DNA of 64,000 nt from NCBI GenBank assembly GCA_949987565.1, contig OX465109.1, positions 11,486,509-11,550,508 of the forward strand, written 5' to 3'. The DNA is from Luidia sarsii. Taxonomy: Eukaryota; Echinodermata; Asteroidea; Paxillosida; Luidiidae. The notes under the pieces were generated by a model that was not told the DNA's origin, did not search any database, and saw only the letters and a list, made by a program, of their open reading frames with translations. Shown one piece after another: positions 11,489-22,700 of the stretch (positions are counted from its first letter, which is position 1; each line of letters starts with the position of its first letter). Made by a program: the position numbers and the translations under genes.

Positions 11489-12695
11489 GTTCGTAATTAT
11501 TTATATTGACGTTGCCGTTTTATTGTGTCGAATTCATTAGCTACGACTTCCAAGTAGACGGCAAGTCTATTACGGACTTTGCAATTCCGTGGTAGAATAA
11601 TGATTTGTGTGGCTCCTAGCTGTCTCTCTTCCTCAATACTTATACTCTCTTTCGTTGGGTTCCCATACTCGTTCGCTCATGTTTAGTGTTGTGTATCACC
11701 ATGGAGGAAGGAGTAGGGCACGGAGTTCCTCTAACTCTCCGTCCCCAGTCTCCCTCCCTCTGTGTATACGGTCTCAATCTCTGTCACTCTCCGTCTGTAC
11801 AAATCTCATCCGTCGCCGTTCCGTCCCTCGGCCCCTCATTCTCTCTGTGCCTCTCTTTCCCTCTTCCTCCAGCACTATAGCGATCTCTCCCCTTTCTCTT
11901 TTCTCGCTCAGTGTGTTTGAATCCCCCTCAATATCTGCCTCGTATAGTATAGGCCGTTCCTCCTAGTCCTATCGTTTCTCTCCCGCTAGTACTATACTAC
12001 TCTAAATTTCCTTTTCTCCCCATTGTGTGTGACTTCCTCCCTCTGCAATCTCTGTCCCCCACCTCTCGATCATTCCATTGATTTGTGTCTCTCCGGCTTC
12101 TCTCTATTTATCTCCTCCCACTCTCTGTTATCTATAAATCTCCATTATTTTCATGCATCACCATTGTTCGGAATGGACTCAATTGTACGTATAGTAGCCT
12201 AGTAGGCCTACTCAATAGTATAAGTATACTGTCTCACGGTTACCGTTGTAAGGAATGGTGACTATTACAATAAAAAAAGGTTCTTCCGGCGGAATGGCGC
12301 CCTCAACCTGGCAATCTGCAGCATAGCTGATTATTATTTTGTGAGAAGGCCACCATGTAAGGCCTGCCAGCTCAGGTAGTAAGATTCCTGGTACATTGGG
12401 CCAGACGTCACGGCCCGTGGGTTCATGCAGTCAAAATTACCAATTACCAAAGAGGTGCAAATGCATGGATCTCTATGGGGCAAACTAATCCCACGTTTTT
12501 ACAAAAGAAAGTAGGACATTACAATTCGCCAATCCCTTGAGGTATTGATGGCCTTTACTTTTATTACTAAAAAACATTTCTGTGGCATTTTAGTTCCCGC
12601 ATTCACAACCTTTCGGCTATACTTTTCCCCATTCATATTACGCGCGATTGCTACTGACATCCGGGCACCTCGAGCTGAAATTGACCTCTTTGGTA
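11489..12695. other. Noncoding, pyrimidine-rich in part
   Basis: Positions 11600-12150 are rich in CTCTCT/TCCC and give open frames of low complexity (Ser/Leu/Pro), which I do not accept as genes. The remainder is unique sequence without recognised features. Confidence 0.5.
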
Positions 12696-13322
12696 TAGAC
12701 CCTTCTTATACTGACGTCACGTTGCTACTAGATTAAACAGCGAGATCCGCCATTTTGGAGTACACACATACGCTTTCGCTCGCACGTTTGTGTTCGTTTA
12801 ACGTTACGTTAGTCATCATGGCGAATTCGAATGCTGCACGGTCGGCTTTTCATTACAGTTCTCTCGACATTTTCGGCTTTATTGCTGAAATAGATCCGTA
12901 CACAATTAACCCGCGACAACCATTTCGTCCATCTTTTTAGCGAGAGTGTTCGAGTTGCGTCACCTTCTCTTGTCATTACAGCGGGTAAACGATAAAAATA
13001 TTTCTTATCACGATCCCCCCTGCTTCCACAGCCAAGGAAAGCGCAAAAGTTAATCATTTTTCAACAAAACAAGTACCTCCAATCCATGATACAACCACGG
13101 AGGAATAAAAAGAGCTTCCTCCATGGCACAACTAGTAATACTATAGTAAAACGCAGTAATAGTAGTAGTACAACTACGACGAGTTCAAAACTTGCCGCCG
13201 TGCATGTGGAGTACTGTTGTTTGTATGCACAGCTGACTTAGTAACGGCGGTGACGACGTGCTCATGTGAGTAATCCAAGATGGCCGATAAACAAAACCGT
13301 GACGTCATCGAAGACGGGTCTA
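12696..13322. mobile_element. THAP-bearing non-autonomous DNA transposon, copy 1
   Basis: Terminal inverted repeats begin TAGACCC and include TGACGTCAC: left TAGACCCTTCTTATACTGAC, right ending GACGGGTCTA. Flanking TA is compatible with a TA target duplication. The interior carries a minus-strand THAP exon (12809-13057). A second copy is at 15142-15755. No transposase catalytic domain is present, so the element is non-autonomous. Confidence 0.78.
12809..13057 (-). pseudogene. THAP zinc-finger exon of a transposon
   Basis: The frame begins MINFCAFLGCGSRGDRDKKY and continues with FYRLPAV and LSLKRWTKWLSRVN, the N-terminal half of a THAP (C2CH) domain: Cys-x4-Cys, the Arg-Leu-Pro strand and the conserved Trp. 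The second half (Cys-x2-His) is missing; the reading frame runs on past a possible donor GG|GTTAAT after the Ser-Arg codons. THAP domains are the DNA-binding domain of P-element-type transposases. I infer the first exon of a former transposase retained inside a deleted element. It is unlikely to make a functional protein. Confidence 0.6.
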
Positions 13323-13327
13323 TACGG

Positions 13328-13562
13328 AGACGCGAACCTGGATTACGAGGACAGTCCCAGCGTCACAGCGACCCATCGAGATGCGCAACATGCGACGTTG
13401 GTGTTTGCGGGAGTTTTTTAAACACCTTATAACGCATTATCGTGCTGAGAAAAAAATAAGTGAAAAATACCCCCGGGATCGAACCACGAATCTACACGTT
13501 GGCAGGCGAGCGTCTTTCACACAAGGACACTTGTGTTACGCAACAGTTTCGGATATCTTACA
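13328..13562 (-). repeat. tRNA-like SINE candidate, copy 1
   Basis: Nearly identical to 14132-14366 (804-bp offset, same orientation). On the minus strand 13472-13487 reads GTGGTTCGATCCCGGG, matching a polymerase III B box, and further upstream lies AACACAAGTG, a weak A-box candidate. A canonical tRNA cloverleaf does not fold, so this is a tRNA-derived repeat rather than a tRNA gene. Confidence 0.5.
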
Positions 13563-13659
13563 CGTTAAACAAAAATTTAACATTTACATTTTGGGAATTT
13601 TTCGTCAGTAAGCAGTTTGCAACATCTTTGTATATCACGTTAAAAAAAAATGAAAAAGG

Positions 13660-13875
13660 GTATTTACAAAAAAACGAAAACAAGAGCTGTTTTTGAAAGA
13701 CCGAAACAACTAAGAAAAAAGTTGAATAGGAAAACAAAACAGAACGAAGACAAGAGCCGTTTCGGAAGACGAAACAGATGGACAAAAAAGGGAAGAATAA
13801 AACAAAATGTATAGAAAAAAAAAGCTGTTTCGGAAAACCAAACAGCTAAAAATGAATAGAAAATACAAGCACGAA
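13660..13875. repeat. Degenerate ~60-65-bp tandem repeat
   Basis: Three imperfect units, each with AAGAGCYGTTTYGGAA-like sequence followed by CCGAAACARCT or CCAAACAGCT and an A-rich spacer. Each unit has a small inverted repeat around GCTGTTT/AAACAGC. Very A-rich on the plus strand; short open frames here are not credible genes. Confidence 0.6.
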
Positions 13876-14131
13876 ACACTTCAAAAATCAAAGTTTGCGA
13901 GAAAAAAAGTTATGCGGTGTCAGACCAAGCTTTCAGATCCCCGGGACCTCCAGGGTCGTCCCGTGTGCACGGATCTATTAGAGCTCTTAAGGTCTCGGTA
14001 CCGGTCCACCGCACGTCCTTCCCTGCCCTCATCCATATAGGCCCGTAGACCCTGCGCCATGTGAGGGAGGAAACACAGCGGCCCCTAGACCTTGGCCGCC
14101 GAGTCGACCAAACGCATGTGTCCCTTTACGA

Positions 14132-14366
14132 AGACGCGAACCTGGATTACGAGGACAGTCCCAGCGTCACAGCGACCCATCTAGATGCGCCACATGCGAC
14201 GTTGGTGTTTGCGGGAGTTTTTTAAACACCTTATACTGCACTATTGTGCTGAGAAAAAAATAAGTTAAAAATACCCCCGGGATCGAACCACGAACCTACA
14301 CGTTGGCAGGCGAGCGTCTTTCACACAAGGCCACTTGTGTTACGCAACAGTTACGGATATCTTATA
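14132..14366 (-). repeat. tRNA-like SINE candidate, copy 2
   Basis: Second copy of the repeat at 13328-13562, with the same B-box-like GGTTCGATCCC on the minus strand and only scattered substitutions. The spacing suggests either two insertions or a local tandem duplication. Confidence 0.5.
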
Positions 14367-14796
14367 CTTGTTAGCGAACCCGATTAAAATTACGGGGCAT
14401 GGCCGTTGACGGCGGGCTTTTGGATTTCGTCGTGGGTAAAGGTGCAGCACACTAAAATACTTCCGTAAGCAATCATTATTATGCATGGCCCAGTACAATG
14501 GCATGCATGTAAAAAATTGTTCAAGTGAAAATGTTAGTGAGGTTTGACGTGAAAATCATGTCATGTCAGTTAAATTTTACCTTTGATATTGTCGATTCTA
14601 AACTCAAGCAAAGTTACAACCTGAAGCAACATGTACAATACGATATAACTCTTCCCAGTTGAAATAATGCGGCTTTAATGTCAAGTGACGCATTACACTG
14701 ACACATTATTATTGAAGACCACCCGAAGCTGATGATCATTGATCAAACGGTACAAATTCGGATATCATATAGATTGAGGGAAGCAGCAAATTGAAT
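14367..14796. other. Noncoding, no gene seen
   Basis: AT-rich unique-looking sequence between the SINE-like copy and the TGTACA island. I see no open frame, RNA gene or inverted repeat that I can support. Confidence 0.4.
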
Positions 14797-15137
14797 GTAC
14801 ATTACATGTACATGTACATGTACACGTACATGTACTGTATTTTACACGTACTGTACATGTACAGCATATGCACGTACGTACACTACATGTACATCCACAC
14901 TACATGTACACGTACAATGTACATGTATAGTTCATTAGTTGTACATGTACATTGTACATGTACATGTACATATGTACATTGTACATGTATATGTACAATC
15001 ATTGTACATGTACTAGACATGTGCATCGCAACGTGTACAGTACGGGTCCATCATGTACGTATGTAATGTATGATGTACATGTACATGTACGTATATACAT
15101 GTACATGTACATGTACTGTATTCTCAGTACATGTACC
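14797..15137. repeat. TGTACA-rich palindromic island 2
   Basis: Continuous ACATGTACATGTACATGTAC-type alternating palindromes, directly abutting the second THAP-bearing element at 15142. Open frames of Tyr/Met/Cys/Thr across it are compositional artefacts. Confidence 0.8.
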
Positions 15138-15141
15138 GGTG

Positions 15142-15755
15142 TAGACCCTTCTTACTGACGTCACGTTGCTACTAGAAACAGCGAGATCCGCCATTTTGGA
15201 GTACACACATACGCTTTCGCTCGCACGTTTGTGTTCGTTTAACGTTACGCTAGTCATCATGGCGAATTCGAATGCTGCACGGTCGGCTTATTACAGTTCT
15301 CTCGACATTCTCGGCTTTATTGCTGAAATAGATCCGTACACAATTAACCCGCGACAACCATTTCGTCCATCTTTTTAGCGAGAGTGTTCGAGTTGCGTCA
15401 CCTTCTCTTGTCAGTACAGCGGGTAAACGATAAAAATATTTCTTATCACGATTCCCCCTGCTTCCACAGCCAAGAACAGCGCAAAAGTTAATCATTTTTC
15501 AAAAAAACAAGTACCTCCAATCCATGATACAACCACGGAGGTATAAAAAGAGATTCCTCCATGGCACAACTAGTAATACTATAGTAAAACGCAGTAGTAG
15601 CAGTAGTACAACTACGACGAGTTCAAAACTTGCCGCCGTGCATGTGGAGTTGTTTGTATGCACAGCTGACTTAGTAACGGCGGTGACGACGTGCTCATGT
15701 GAGTAATCCAAGAGGGCCGGTAAACAAAACCGTGACGTCATCAAAGACGGGTCTA
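15142..15755. mobile_element. THAP-bearing non-autonomous DNA transposon, copy 2
   Basis: Same structure as 12696-13322: left TAGACCCTTCTTACTGACGT, right ending GACGGGTCTA, both with TGACGTCA. The copies are about 95% alike by eye with several short indels, suggesting fairly recent activity of an autonomous partner elsewhere. Confidence 0.78.
15250..15495 (-). pseudogene. THAP zinc-finger exon, copy 2
   Basis: Encodes the same THAP half-domain as copy 1: MINFCAVLGCGSRGNRDKKY, then FYRLPAV and LSLKRWTKWLSRVN. The frame is open in both copies through the THAP part, with a one-codon deletion near the end. It again stops before the Cys-x2-His zinc ligands. It is probably a relic exon carried by the element. 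Confidence 0.6.
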
Positions 15756-17298
15756 TTGGCGGATGCGCGTCCATGTCGGCATAAGTTCGTACCACGCGTT
15801 GATAGGGGAGTGCGCACTCTATAGTTTATTTATAGAGCTGTATGGTTTAACCCTATCGGGACTTGTGGGGGGGGGGGTGGCTCGGGCCCCTCCTCATCCA
15901 TATAATTATATTTTTGTGCTGCATCGCGACCGCTCACAATTACAATTAAATGTGTTTTGTTTGTTTTGCTTCATGACGTTTTCCCTGTTGTCTTGCGCAC
16001 ATTTCGATACCCAATATTTATCAATATCAGACCTACGTAGGCATATGGTGTTACGTGTAAATTAGTATGCATTGTTGTCATTACAATTGCATGATTATAT
16101 TTGTGTACAATTTAAAACTGTTACACAGTGGCTTGCATTTTGTTTATGAATCGTGCTCAGGAATTGTTATTCCAATTATTTCATGCTTCTGTATCATTCT
16201 GAGAGAAAGTAATTAAAGTTTTAAAACATTAAAAACATAAGCAATGAAAACCATGAAAGCATAAGGAAATCTTGGAAACCTTTTTCTAATTTTGACAATT
16301 TATTTGTTAAGTTGAAATTGTGAAAAGCATAAGGGCCTATTGGAAAAAAAATATAAAATAGTCATTATGATTAGTTAATTAGCTTATTATTCGACAAATT
16401 TGCATATTTGATTAAAATTAATTATGCGAGCAGATTAAGCACAGGAAAATCTATTTGCATGCAAAATGTCAAGTTCATCGAACCTTTACGTTTCTGAGAT
16501 CATGCAATAGGGGGCCTCTGGGCTCCCCGGCCTAGTTCAGTGCACACAGGGTGAAAGCAAAACACTGCCTTGTACTTGGTGCAGATTGTTATGTAGGCTA
16601 TAGGAAGTCAATGATAAACGTATCCAAAACGTCAAACGATCGATGTTTTCAATGCATACAATTAATGTTTTATTGTTAGAAAAATTATCATAAGCGTGAG
16701 AGTCAAAAGATTACAACGAGTTGGCTATCAAGAATAAATACATCCATTTTTACATGAGTATCAATACTGCATCTATTAAATTGGCATTTTCGTCTGAACA
16801 TACACTAATCAATGTGTTTGAAAAGGCTGATGGAGTCGCAGCGACATACATCTATCACTCGATTGACACAGCGTAATACTATTCTATTTATTTTCAAAGC
16901 CCCTACACGACATTGGTCGAGGTCAAAGAATAGCATCCATACGTTGTCTGATCCAACACATGCATGAAAAAGCACACCTGTGAACATTTCAGCTCAATCC
17001 GCCAACCGAGTCTCGAGAAAATCGTGACAACCGCTTTGTTTGTTTCGCGAAAATGCAGCATTCATCGCCGTACTGTTCCGAAATGTAGTTTAGATCTCGA
17101 TCGGTAAAACGTAAACTCTTTCGTTTACTCATTTCTCCCAAAATACAACATTTTAAGCAGAAATATTTCAGTGCGAGGTTTCGACTATAACCATCTTCAA
17201 ACTGTATAAGTTTTATGTAAATCTGTGAACATTTCTGTTTTTCGATCTTACATTTGTTGTGTTGGGGGTTTAAAGGCATTGATGTGAACATCCAGTCT
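15756..17298. other. AT-rich noncoding sequence
   Basis: A G run lies at about 15868-15877. A minus-strand open frame of 100 codons at 16989-17291 (containing KRKSLRFTDRDLNYISEQYG) has no family I recognise and no other gene signals. I see nothing else. Confidence 0.4.
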
Positions 17299-17747
17299 AA
17301 CGTCTTATTTACAGATATTATTCAGGTTGCTGTCCGATATTCCTCGTCATAGCATCTCCTTCCTCTGTCCACAGACCTCCACAGTTTTCTCCACACATCG
17401 GTCACATCGTCTAAAGTCTGAAAGAGTCCAGCTTCCTGTACGATGGTCTTAGTTTGTTGATTCATTCTCAATACACGCAACTTATAAAGACAGTACTCAT
17501 TTGCGTTTCATTATCATAAAACACATCATTTTCACTATTCAAGTTAGTTTGTTTGTGACTTTTCAAAGACATTACCTCCTAAAATAAACACATGCGTGTA
17601 CGAATGAAATTCCTCCGAGACGAAAAAAAAAATCAAAAGAAATATCTCTAAAGTCGGAAACTTTGCACTTTGACAGTATTCACACATTTTTTCCCCTTAA
17701 ATTTAAGGAAAGACAATCTCAATTACGAATTGAAATTGGTACGTTAA

Positions 17748-18470
17748 CTACCTCTCTATATAATCATTTATATTCGTAGTAGGTGCAGTCTTGCTCAACA
17801 TCGAAGTATACGCCCCGTTGACTTCAGAAGCGGTGACGCTGTTGAGTTGGCACATGTCTCCCTTCAGGTTGAAGGAGCGGCAGGTTGGGTCTTGTAAGCA
17901 GGCGATGCAGCACTGCACGGGGATCCTGACTCTGAATTCGGTCAGGATGTGGTCGGCGAGGCAATGGGGCTGGCCATGGGGGATGGCTGAGCAGGTCAGG
18001 GCGCTGTTAGACACCGATCTCTGGGACCTCTGGCACATGACTCGCCTGGGGTCAGCACAGGATAACCCATGTGTCTTTCCGTAATCATCCATTATCATTA
18101 TCAGACAGTTCTCGATTTTCGGATGGATAGTGTTGAAGTTGGTGTACTCGTCAGGGTCTTTACCGCAGTCCAACTGACCGTCTTCGAAGTAGCAGTGGAT
18201 CCAGATATTGTCAGCAGGATTTTCATAGACTGAGAACGCTGTCTGATATATGAAGTCATTCTCCTCTTGGCTTTGAGGAAGGACCATGTCCCCTCCCAGG
18301 CTTTGGCACAGCTTTCTACCGTCAGCCCAGCTCAGATATGCTCCATCAGGGATGATGTAGCAATTGTTTCCGTGGTGCGTCCACTTTGAGGATGGGCAGC
18401 TCTTGTGCAAGGCCCCCAAAATCTGCACCACGAGCGTCAGACTAACTTGAATCAGCAGCATTAATTGCAT
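17748..18470 (-). CDS. Secreted C-type lectin/PAN protein, copy A (altered C-terminus)
   Basis: A 240-aa protein in one exon. Residues 1-20 form a signal peptide (LLIQVSLTLVVQILGA). A C-type lectin-like domain covers about 25-146 with the long-form N-terminal Cys (SCPSSKW), KLCQSLGGD, an extra Cys pair around the DGQLDC segment, and paired Cys later. A PAN/Apple domain follows from about 160. The usual calcium/sugar motifs (EPN/QPD and WND) are absent. Relative to the three paralogs, two extra bases after the Asn-Gly codons shift the frame from residue 220, replacing the conserved ending, removing its last Cys, and breaking the AATAAA that overlaps the stop elsewhere. It may be a decaying copy or an altered protein. 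Confidence 0.8.
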   Translation of the reverse strand: MQLMLLIQVSLTLVVQILGALHKSCPSSKWTHHGNNCYIIPDGAYLSWADGRKLCQSLGGDMVLPQSQEENDFIYQTAFSVYENPADNIWIHCYFEDGQLDCGKDPDEYTNFNTIHPKIENCLIMIMDDYGKTHGLSCADPRRVMCQRSQRSVSNSALTCSAIPHGQPHCLADHILTEFRVRIPVQCCIACLQDPTCRSFNLKGDMCQLNSVTASEVNGAYTSMLSKTAPTTNINDYIER

Positions 18471-18485
18471 CTTCTTCGATATTGA

Positions 18486-18488
<3 letters not shown>

Positions 18489-18516
<28 letters not shown>

Positions 18517-18517
18517 T
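18489..18517. repeat. (GT)n microsatellite
   Basis: A GTGTGT run with one GGG interruption just upstream of the copy A start codon on the minus strand. It replaces the TATA-like sequence seen upstream of copies C and D. Confidence 0.9.
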
Positions 18518-19203
18518 TGTCAGATCTAAGGAAAGCCGAAGTTGGTTAAGCCAATTATCTATTTTATTTAGGACGTGGAATCTTAGGTTTGTCAAAGATA
18601 GGCGTCTGGGTCAGGTAAGAGCTGACTTGAAATTGACTGCTTGATAATGTATCACACACTGCTGTGCGTATGTATGTGGAGGGGGAGGGAAGGGAGGGAT
18701 GGACGGAGGAAGAGATCAGAGAAGGGAGGGTAACACTTGCAGTTAATGGTTCTGACATACTTCCATGCTTGGTTAATTGCCAGTCTAGCGAAAGGGAAAA
18801 CTAACCCTGCACTCAACAATCAATAACGAAAAGGGACGAGAAACTAGTCAAGTGGAATCTGAATGTTTGCACGTTGAAGGAGTGTTCAATGCAAGGAGAG
18901 TTTGTGGTAACGCCTTGGTAGAATTCTCGCCTCTTTAAATAGTCTATATACTTTTGGAAAGGTTCTTCCTGTGAGGGTATACATGTCAGGCCTTCGCTCT
19001 ACACTTTGTAAATTTGAACATTTTGTTTCCTATAATAAGAGCTCTTTAACCTGAACCACGTCAACCACAACCACGTACACTCCAACGTAAGATGTCGTAA
19101 ATTTGTTGAGTTTGTTTAGAACCAAACATTACAAACTGCTGCCGGTTAATTCCCTGTGCGATCGCTCAGTAATCCGCCGATGCATCCATACCATGGTCGT
19201 CTC

Positions 19204-19238
19204 GCGGACACGCACTTATAATGTCTGTGCGTGTCCGC
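19204..19238. repeat. Perfect 12-bp hairpin
   Basis: GCGGACACGCAC at 19204-19215 pairs with GTGCGTGTCCGC at 19227-19238 across an 11-base loop. GTGCGTGTCC is present singly in the corresponding flank of module C (about 42957), so the hairpin arose by local inverted duplication. Confidence 0.75.
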
Positions 19239-19799
19239 CGATATCAAAGATGAGCATCTGGTTCGAGTAAGAGATGACACGAAACTGACTTTAATGTATG
19301 CTGGGTGTATCAGACGGTGCCCATAAGGCGTGGAACGCGCACGGTGAGTCTGCTTTGAAGGGGGAAAACGCAACGATAACTTACTGCATTGTGTTTGCAA
19401 GTTGCTATGCAACTAAAGAGGTTCATATCTCGCTCCATCTCCCTCTCTTCTACGTCAGTCCCTCTCTCTACCCTCTTCCGTCACAGTTGTGTATATTTAC
19501 CTCTACCAGTCAGCGTGGATCACCCGCTATAATGAGGCGCACACGAATTTTTGTTTGCAGTAAAAAAAAAAAAAACACTCTCGTGCGTTTTGGAAGTTTG
19601 CGAGAAAAAAAACCCGAGAGTGCAGTATTAGCCCTGCAAAAGCTCTCAGGAAACCTGGCAGGTCACTGCTAAGCCAACTTGGATAGGTGACGGCAGCACC
19701 GTCGATACGATGACTGCGTACAGGCACACAAATTCGACCACTGGAGACTCTAAAATTCCTTGGATTTTCACTCTTTGTGAAAATCGTACATGAGTGGAT

Positions 19800-22700
19800 C
19801 ATGGGGCTCAGAGGGGGCAAACAGAGAGGAAGGGAAAGACAGAGAGGGAGAGGGCAATAGAGAGGAGGGGATAGCCACAGACAAAGAGATAGAGAGCGGG
19901 CAAAATGAGAGGAGGGGATAGACACAGGTATAGAGAGGGACAGGGCAACGAGAGGGGAGGGGATAGAGACACAGAGAAAGATAGGGCATGAAGAGAGGAG
20001 GGGGTACACAGATAGAGAGATGGAGGGGGCAAATAGAGAGGGCGGATAGAGACAGACAGAGAGGGTGAGAGGGAGAGTATCGAGAGGGAGGGTGTAGAGA
20101 CGGACACAGAGAGGATGAGGACATATAGGGAGGAGGGGGTTAGACACAGAGATAGAGAGATATAGGGGGCAAAAAAGAAAGGAGGGGATAGATACAGGTA
20201 TAGAGATGGAGAGGGAAACAAGATGGGGAGGAGATAGACTTACAGGGAGAGGGAAAATATATATAGAGAGGAGGAGATAGACACAGACAAAGAGAGAGAG
20301 GCAAATAAAGAGGAGGGGTAGACACAGATAGAGAGATGGAGAGGGCAAATAGAGAGGAGAAGATAGAGACAGACAGAGATGGGGAGAGGGAGAGCAATGG
20401 GTATGGGAGGGGATAGAGACATAGACAGAGATGAGCAAGGGGGAGAGCAACGAGATGGCCGGGAGGGGATAGAGACTGACAGAGAGAGGGACAGGGAGAG
20501 CAACGAGATGGAAGGGGATAGAGACAGAGAGAGAGAGGGAGAGAGAGATCAACGAGATGGGAGGGGATAGAGACAGACAGAGACAGGGAGAGGGAGAGCA
20601 ACGAGATGGAAGGGGATAGAGACAGACAGAGAGAGGGAGAGGGAGAGCAACGAGAGGGGAGGGGATAGAGACAGACAGAGAGAGGGAGAGGGAGGGTAAC
20701 GAGAGGGGAGAGGATAGAGACGGACAGAGAGAGGGAGAGGGAGAGCAATGAGAGAGGAGGGGATAGAGACAGACAGAGAGAGGGAGAGGGAGAGCAATGA
20801 GAGAGGAGGGGATAGAGACAGACAGAGAGAGGGAGAGGGAGAGCAATGAGAGAGGAGGGGATAGAGACAGACAGAGAGAGGGAGAGAGAGATCAACGAGA
20901 TGGGAGGGGATAGAGACAGACAGAGAGAGGGAGAGGGAGAGCAACGAGATGGAAGGGGATAGAGACAAGCAGAGACAGGGAGAGGGAGGGTAACGAGAGG
21001 GGAGAGGATAGAGACGGACAGAGAGAAGGAGATGGAGAGCAATGAGAGAGGAGGGGATAGAGACAGACAGAGAGAGGGAGATGGAGAGCAATGAGAGAGG
21101 AGGGGATAGAGACAGACAGAGAGAGGGAGAGGGAGAGCAACGAGAGAGGAGGGGATAGAGACAGACAGAGAGAGGGAGATGGAGAGCAATGAGAGAGGAG
21201 GGGATAGAGACAGACAGAGAGAGAGGGAGAGGGAGAGCAACGAGATGGGAGGGGATAGAGACAGACAGAGAGAGGGAGAGGGAGAGCAATGAGAGGGGAG
21301 GGGATAGAGACAGACAGAGAGAGGGAGAGGGAGAGCAACGAGATGGGAGGGGATAGAGACAGACAGAGAGAGGGAGAGGGAGAGCAATGAGAGGGGAGGG
21401 GATAGAGACAGACAGAGAGAGGGAGAGGGAGAGCAATGAGAGAGGAGGGGATAGAGACAGACAGAGAGAGGGAGATGGAGAGCAATGAGAGAGGAGGGGA
21501 TAGAGACAGACAGAGACAGACAGAGAGGGAGAGCAACGAGATGGGAGGGGATAGAGACAGACAGAGAGAGGGAGAGGGAGAGCAATGAGAGGGGAGGGGA
21601 TAGAGACAGACAGAGAAAGGGAGAGGGAGAGCAACGAGGTGGGAGGGGATAGAGACAGACAGAGAGAGGGAGAGGGAGAGCAATGAGAGGGGAGGGGATA
21701 GAGACAGACAGAGAGAGGGAGAGGGAGAGCAACGAGAGGGGAGGGGATAGAGACAGACAGAAAGAGGGAGAGGGAGAGCAATGAGATGGGAGGGGATAGA
21801 GACAGACAGAGAGAGGGAGAGGGAGAGCAATGAGATGCGAGGGGATAGAGACAGACAGAGAGAGGGAGAGGGAGAGCAACGAGAGGGAGGGGATAGAGAC
21901 AGACAGATATATGGGAGGGGATAGAGACAGACAGAGAGAGGGAGAGGAAGAGCAATGAGAGGGGAGGGGATAGAGACAGACAGAGAGAGGGAGAGCAACG
22001 AGAGCAACGAGATGGGAGGGGATAGAGACAGACAGAGAGAGGGAGAGCAACGAGAGCAATGAGATGGGAGGGGATAGAGACAGAGAGAGAGAGGGAGAGG
22101 GAGAGCAATGAGATGGAAGGGGATAGAGACAGACAGAGAGAGAGAGAGAGGGAGAGCAACGAGATGGGAGGGGATAGAGACAGACATGGAGAGGGAGAGG
22201 GAGAGCAACGAGAGGGAGGGGATAGAGACAGACAGAGAGAGGGAGAGGGAGAGCAACGAGAGGGGAGGGGATAGAGACAGACAGAGAGAGAGGGAGAGCA
22301 ACGAGATGGGAGGGGATAGAGACAGACAGAGAGAGGGAGAGGGAGAGCAATGAGAGGGGAGGGGATAGAGACAGACAGAGAGAGGGAGAGGGAGAGCAAC
22401 GAGAGGGAGGGGATAGAGACAGACAGAGAGAGGGAGAGGGAGAGCAACGAGAGGGGAGGGGATAGAGACAGAGAGAGAGAGAGAGGGAGAGCAACGAGAG
22501 GGAGGGGATAGAGACATACAGAGAGAGGGAGAGGGAGAGCAACGAGAGGGGAGGGGATAGAGACAGAGAGAGAGAGAGGGAGAGGGAGAGCAATGAGAGG
22601 GGAGGGGACAGAGACAGACAGAGAGAGGGAGAGGGAGAGCAACGAGAGGGAGGGGATAGAGACGGACAGAGACAGGGAGACGGAGAGCAATGAGAGGGGA

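Larger units (their letters stand above)
17299..19560 (-). repeat. Lectin-gene duplication module A
   Basis: Both flanks of the lectin gene at 17748-18470 are shared with modules B (32450-35330), C (41306-43275) and, inverted, D (48230-49930). Examples are TCTTATTTACAGATAT and CGGTCACATCGTCTAAAG-like sequence on the 3' side, and GGCGTCTGG followed by GTAAGAG on the 5' side. The 5' end of the module holds CTCCCTCTC-rich sequence close to the start of the 49-bp array. Confidence 0.65.

Noticed and set aside
13928..14110. Cluster of common restriction sites (AAGCTT, CCCGGG, GAGCTC, GGTACC, GTCGAC) suggesting vector contamination
   Set aside because: The sites are spread over about 180 bp without any known polylinker order and are embedded in sequence continuous with local repeats.
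13472..14295. tRNA genes on the minus strand
   Set aside because: The B box is good but acceptor and anticodon stems do not pair, and the same sequence is duplicated as a longer repeat.
16989..17291. 100-codon minus-strand frame as a gene
   Set aside because: No recognisable domain, no start context or flanking signals, and AT-rich sequence in which such frames occur by chance.
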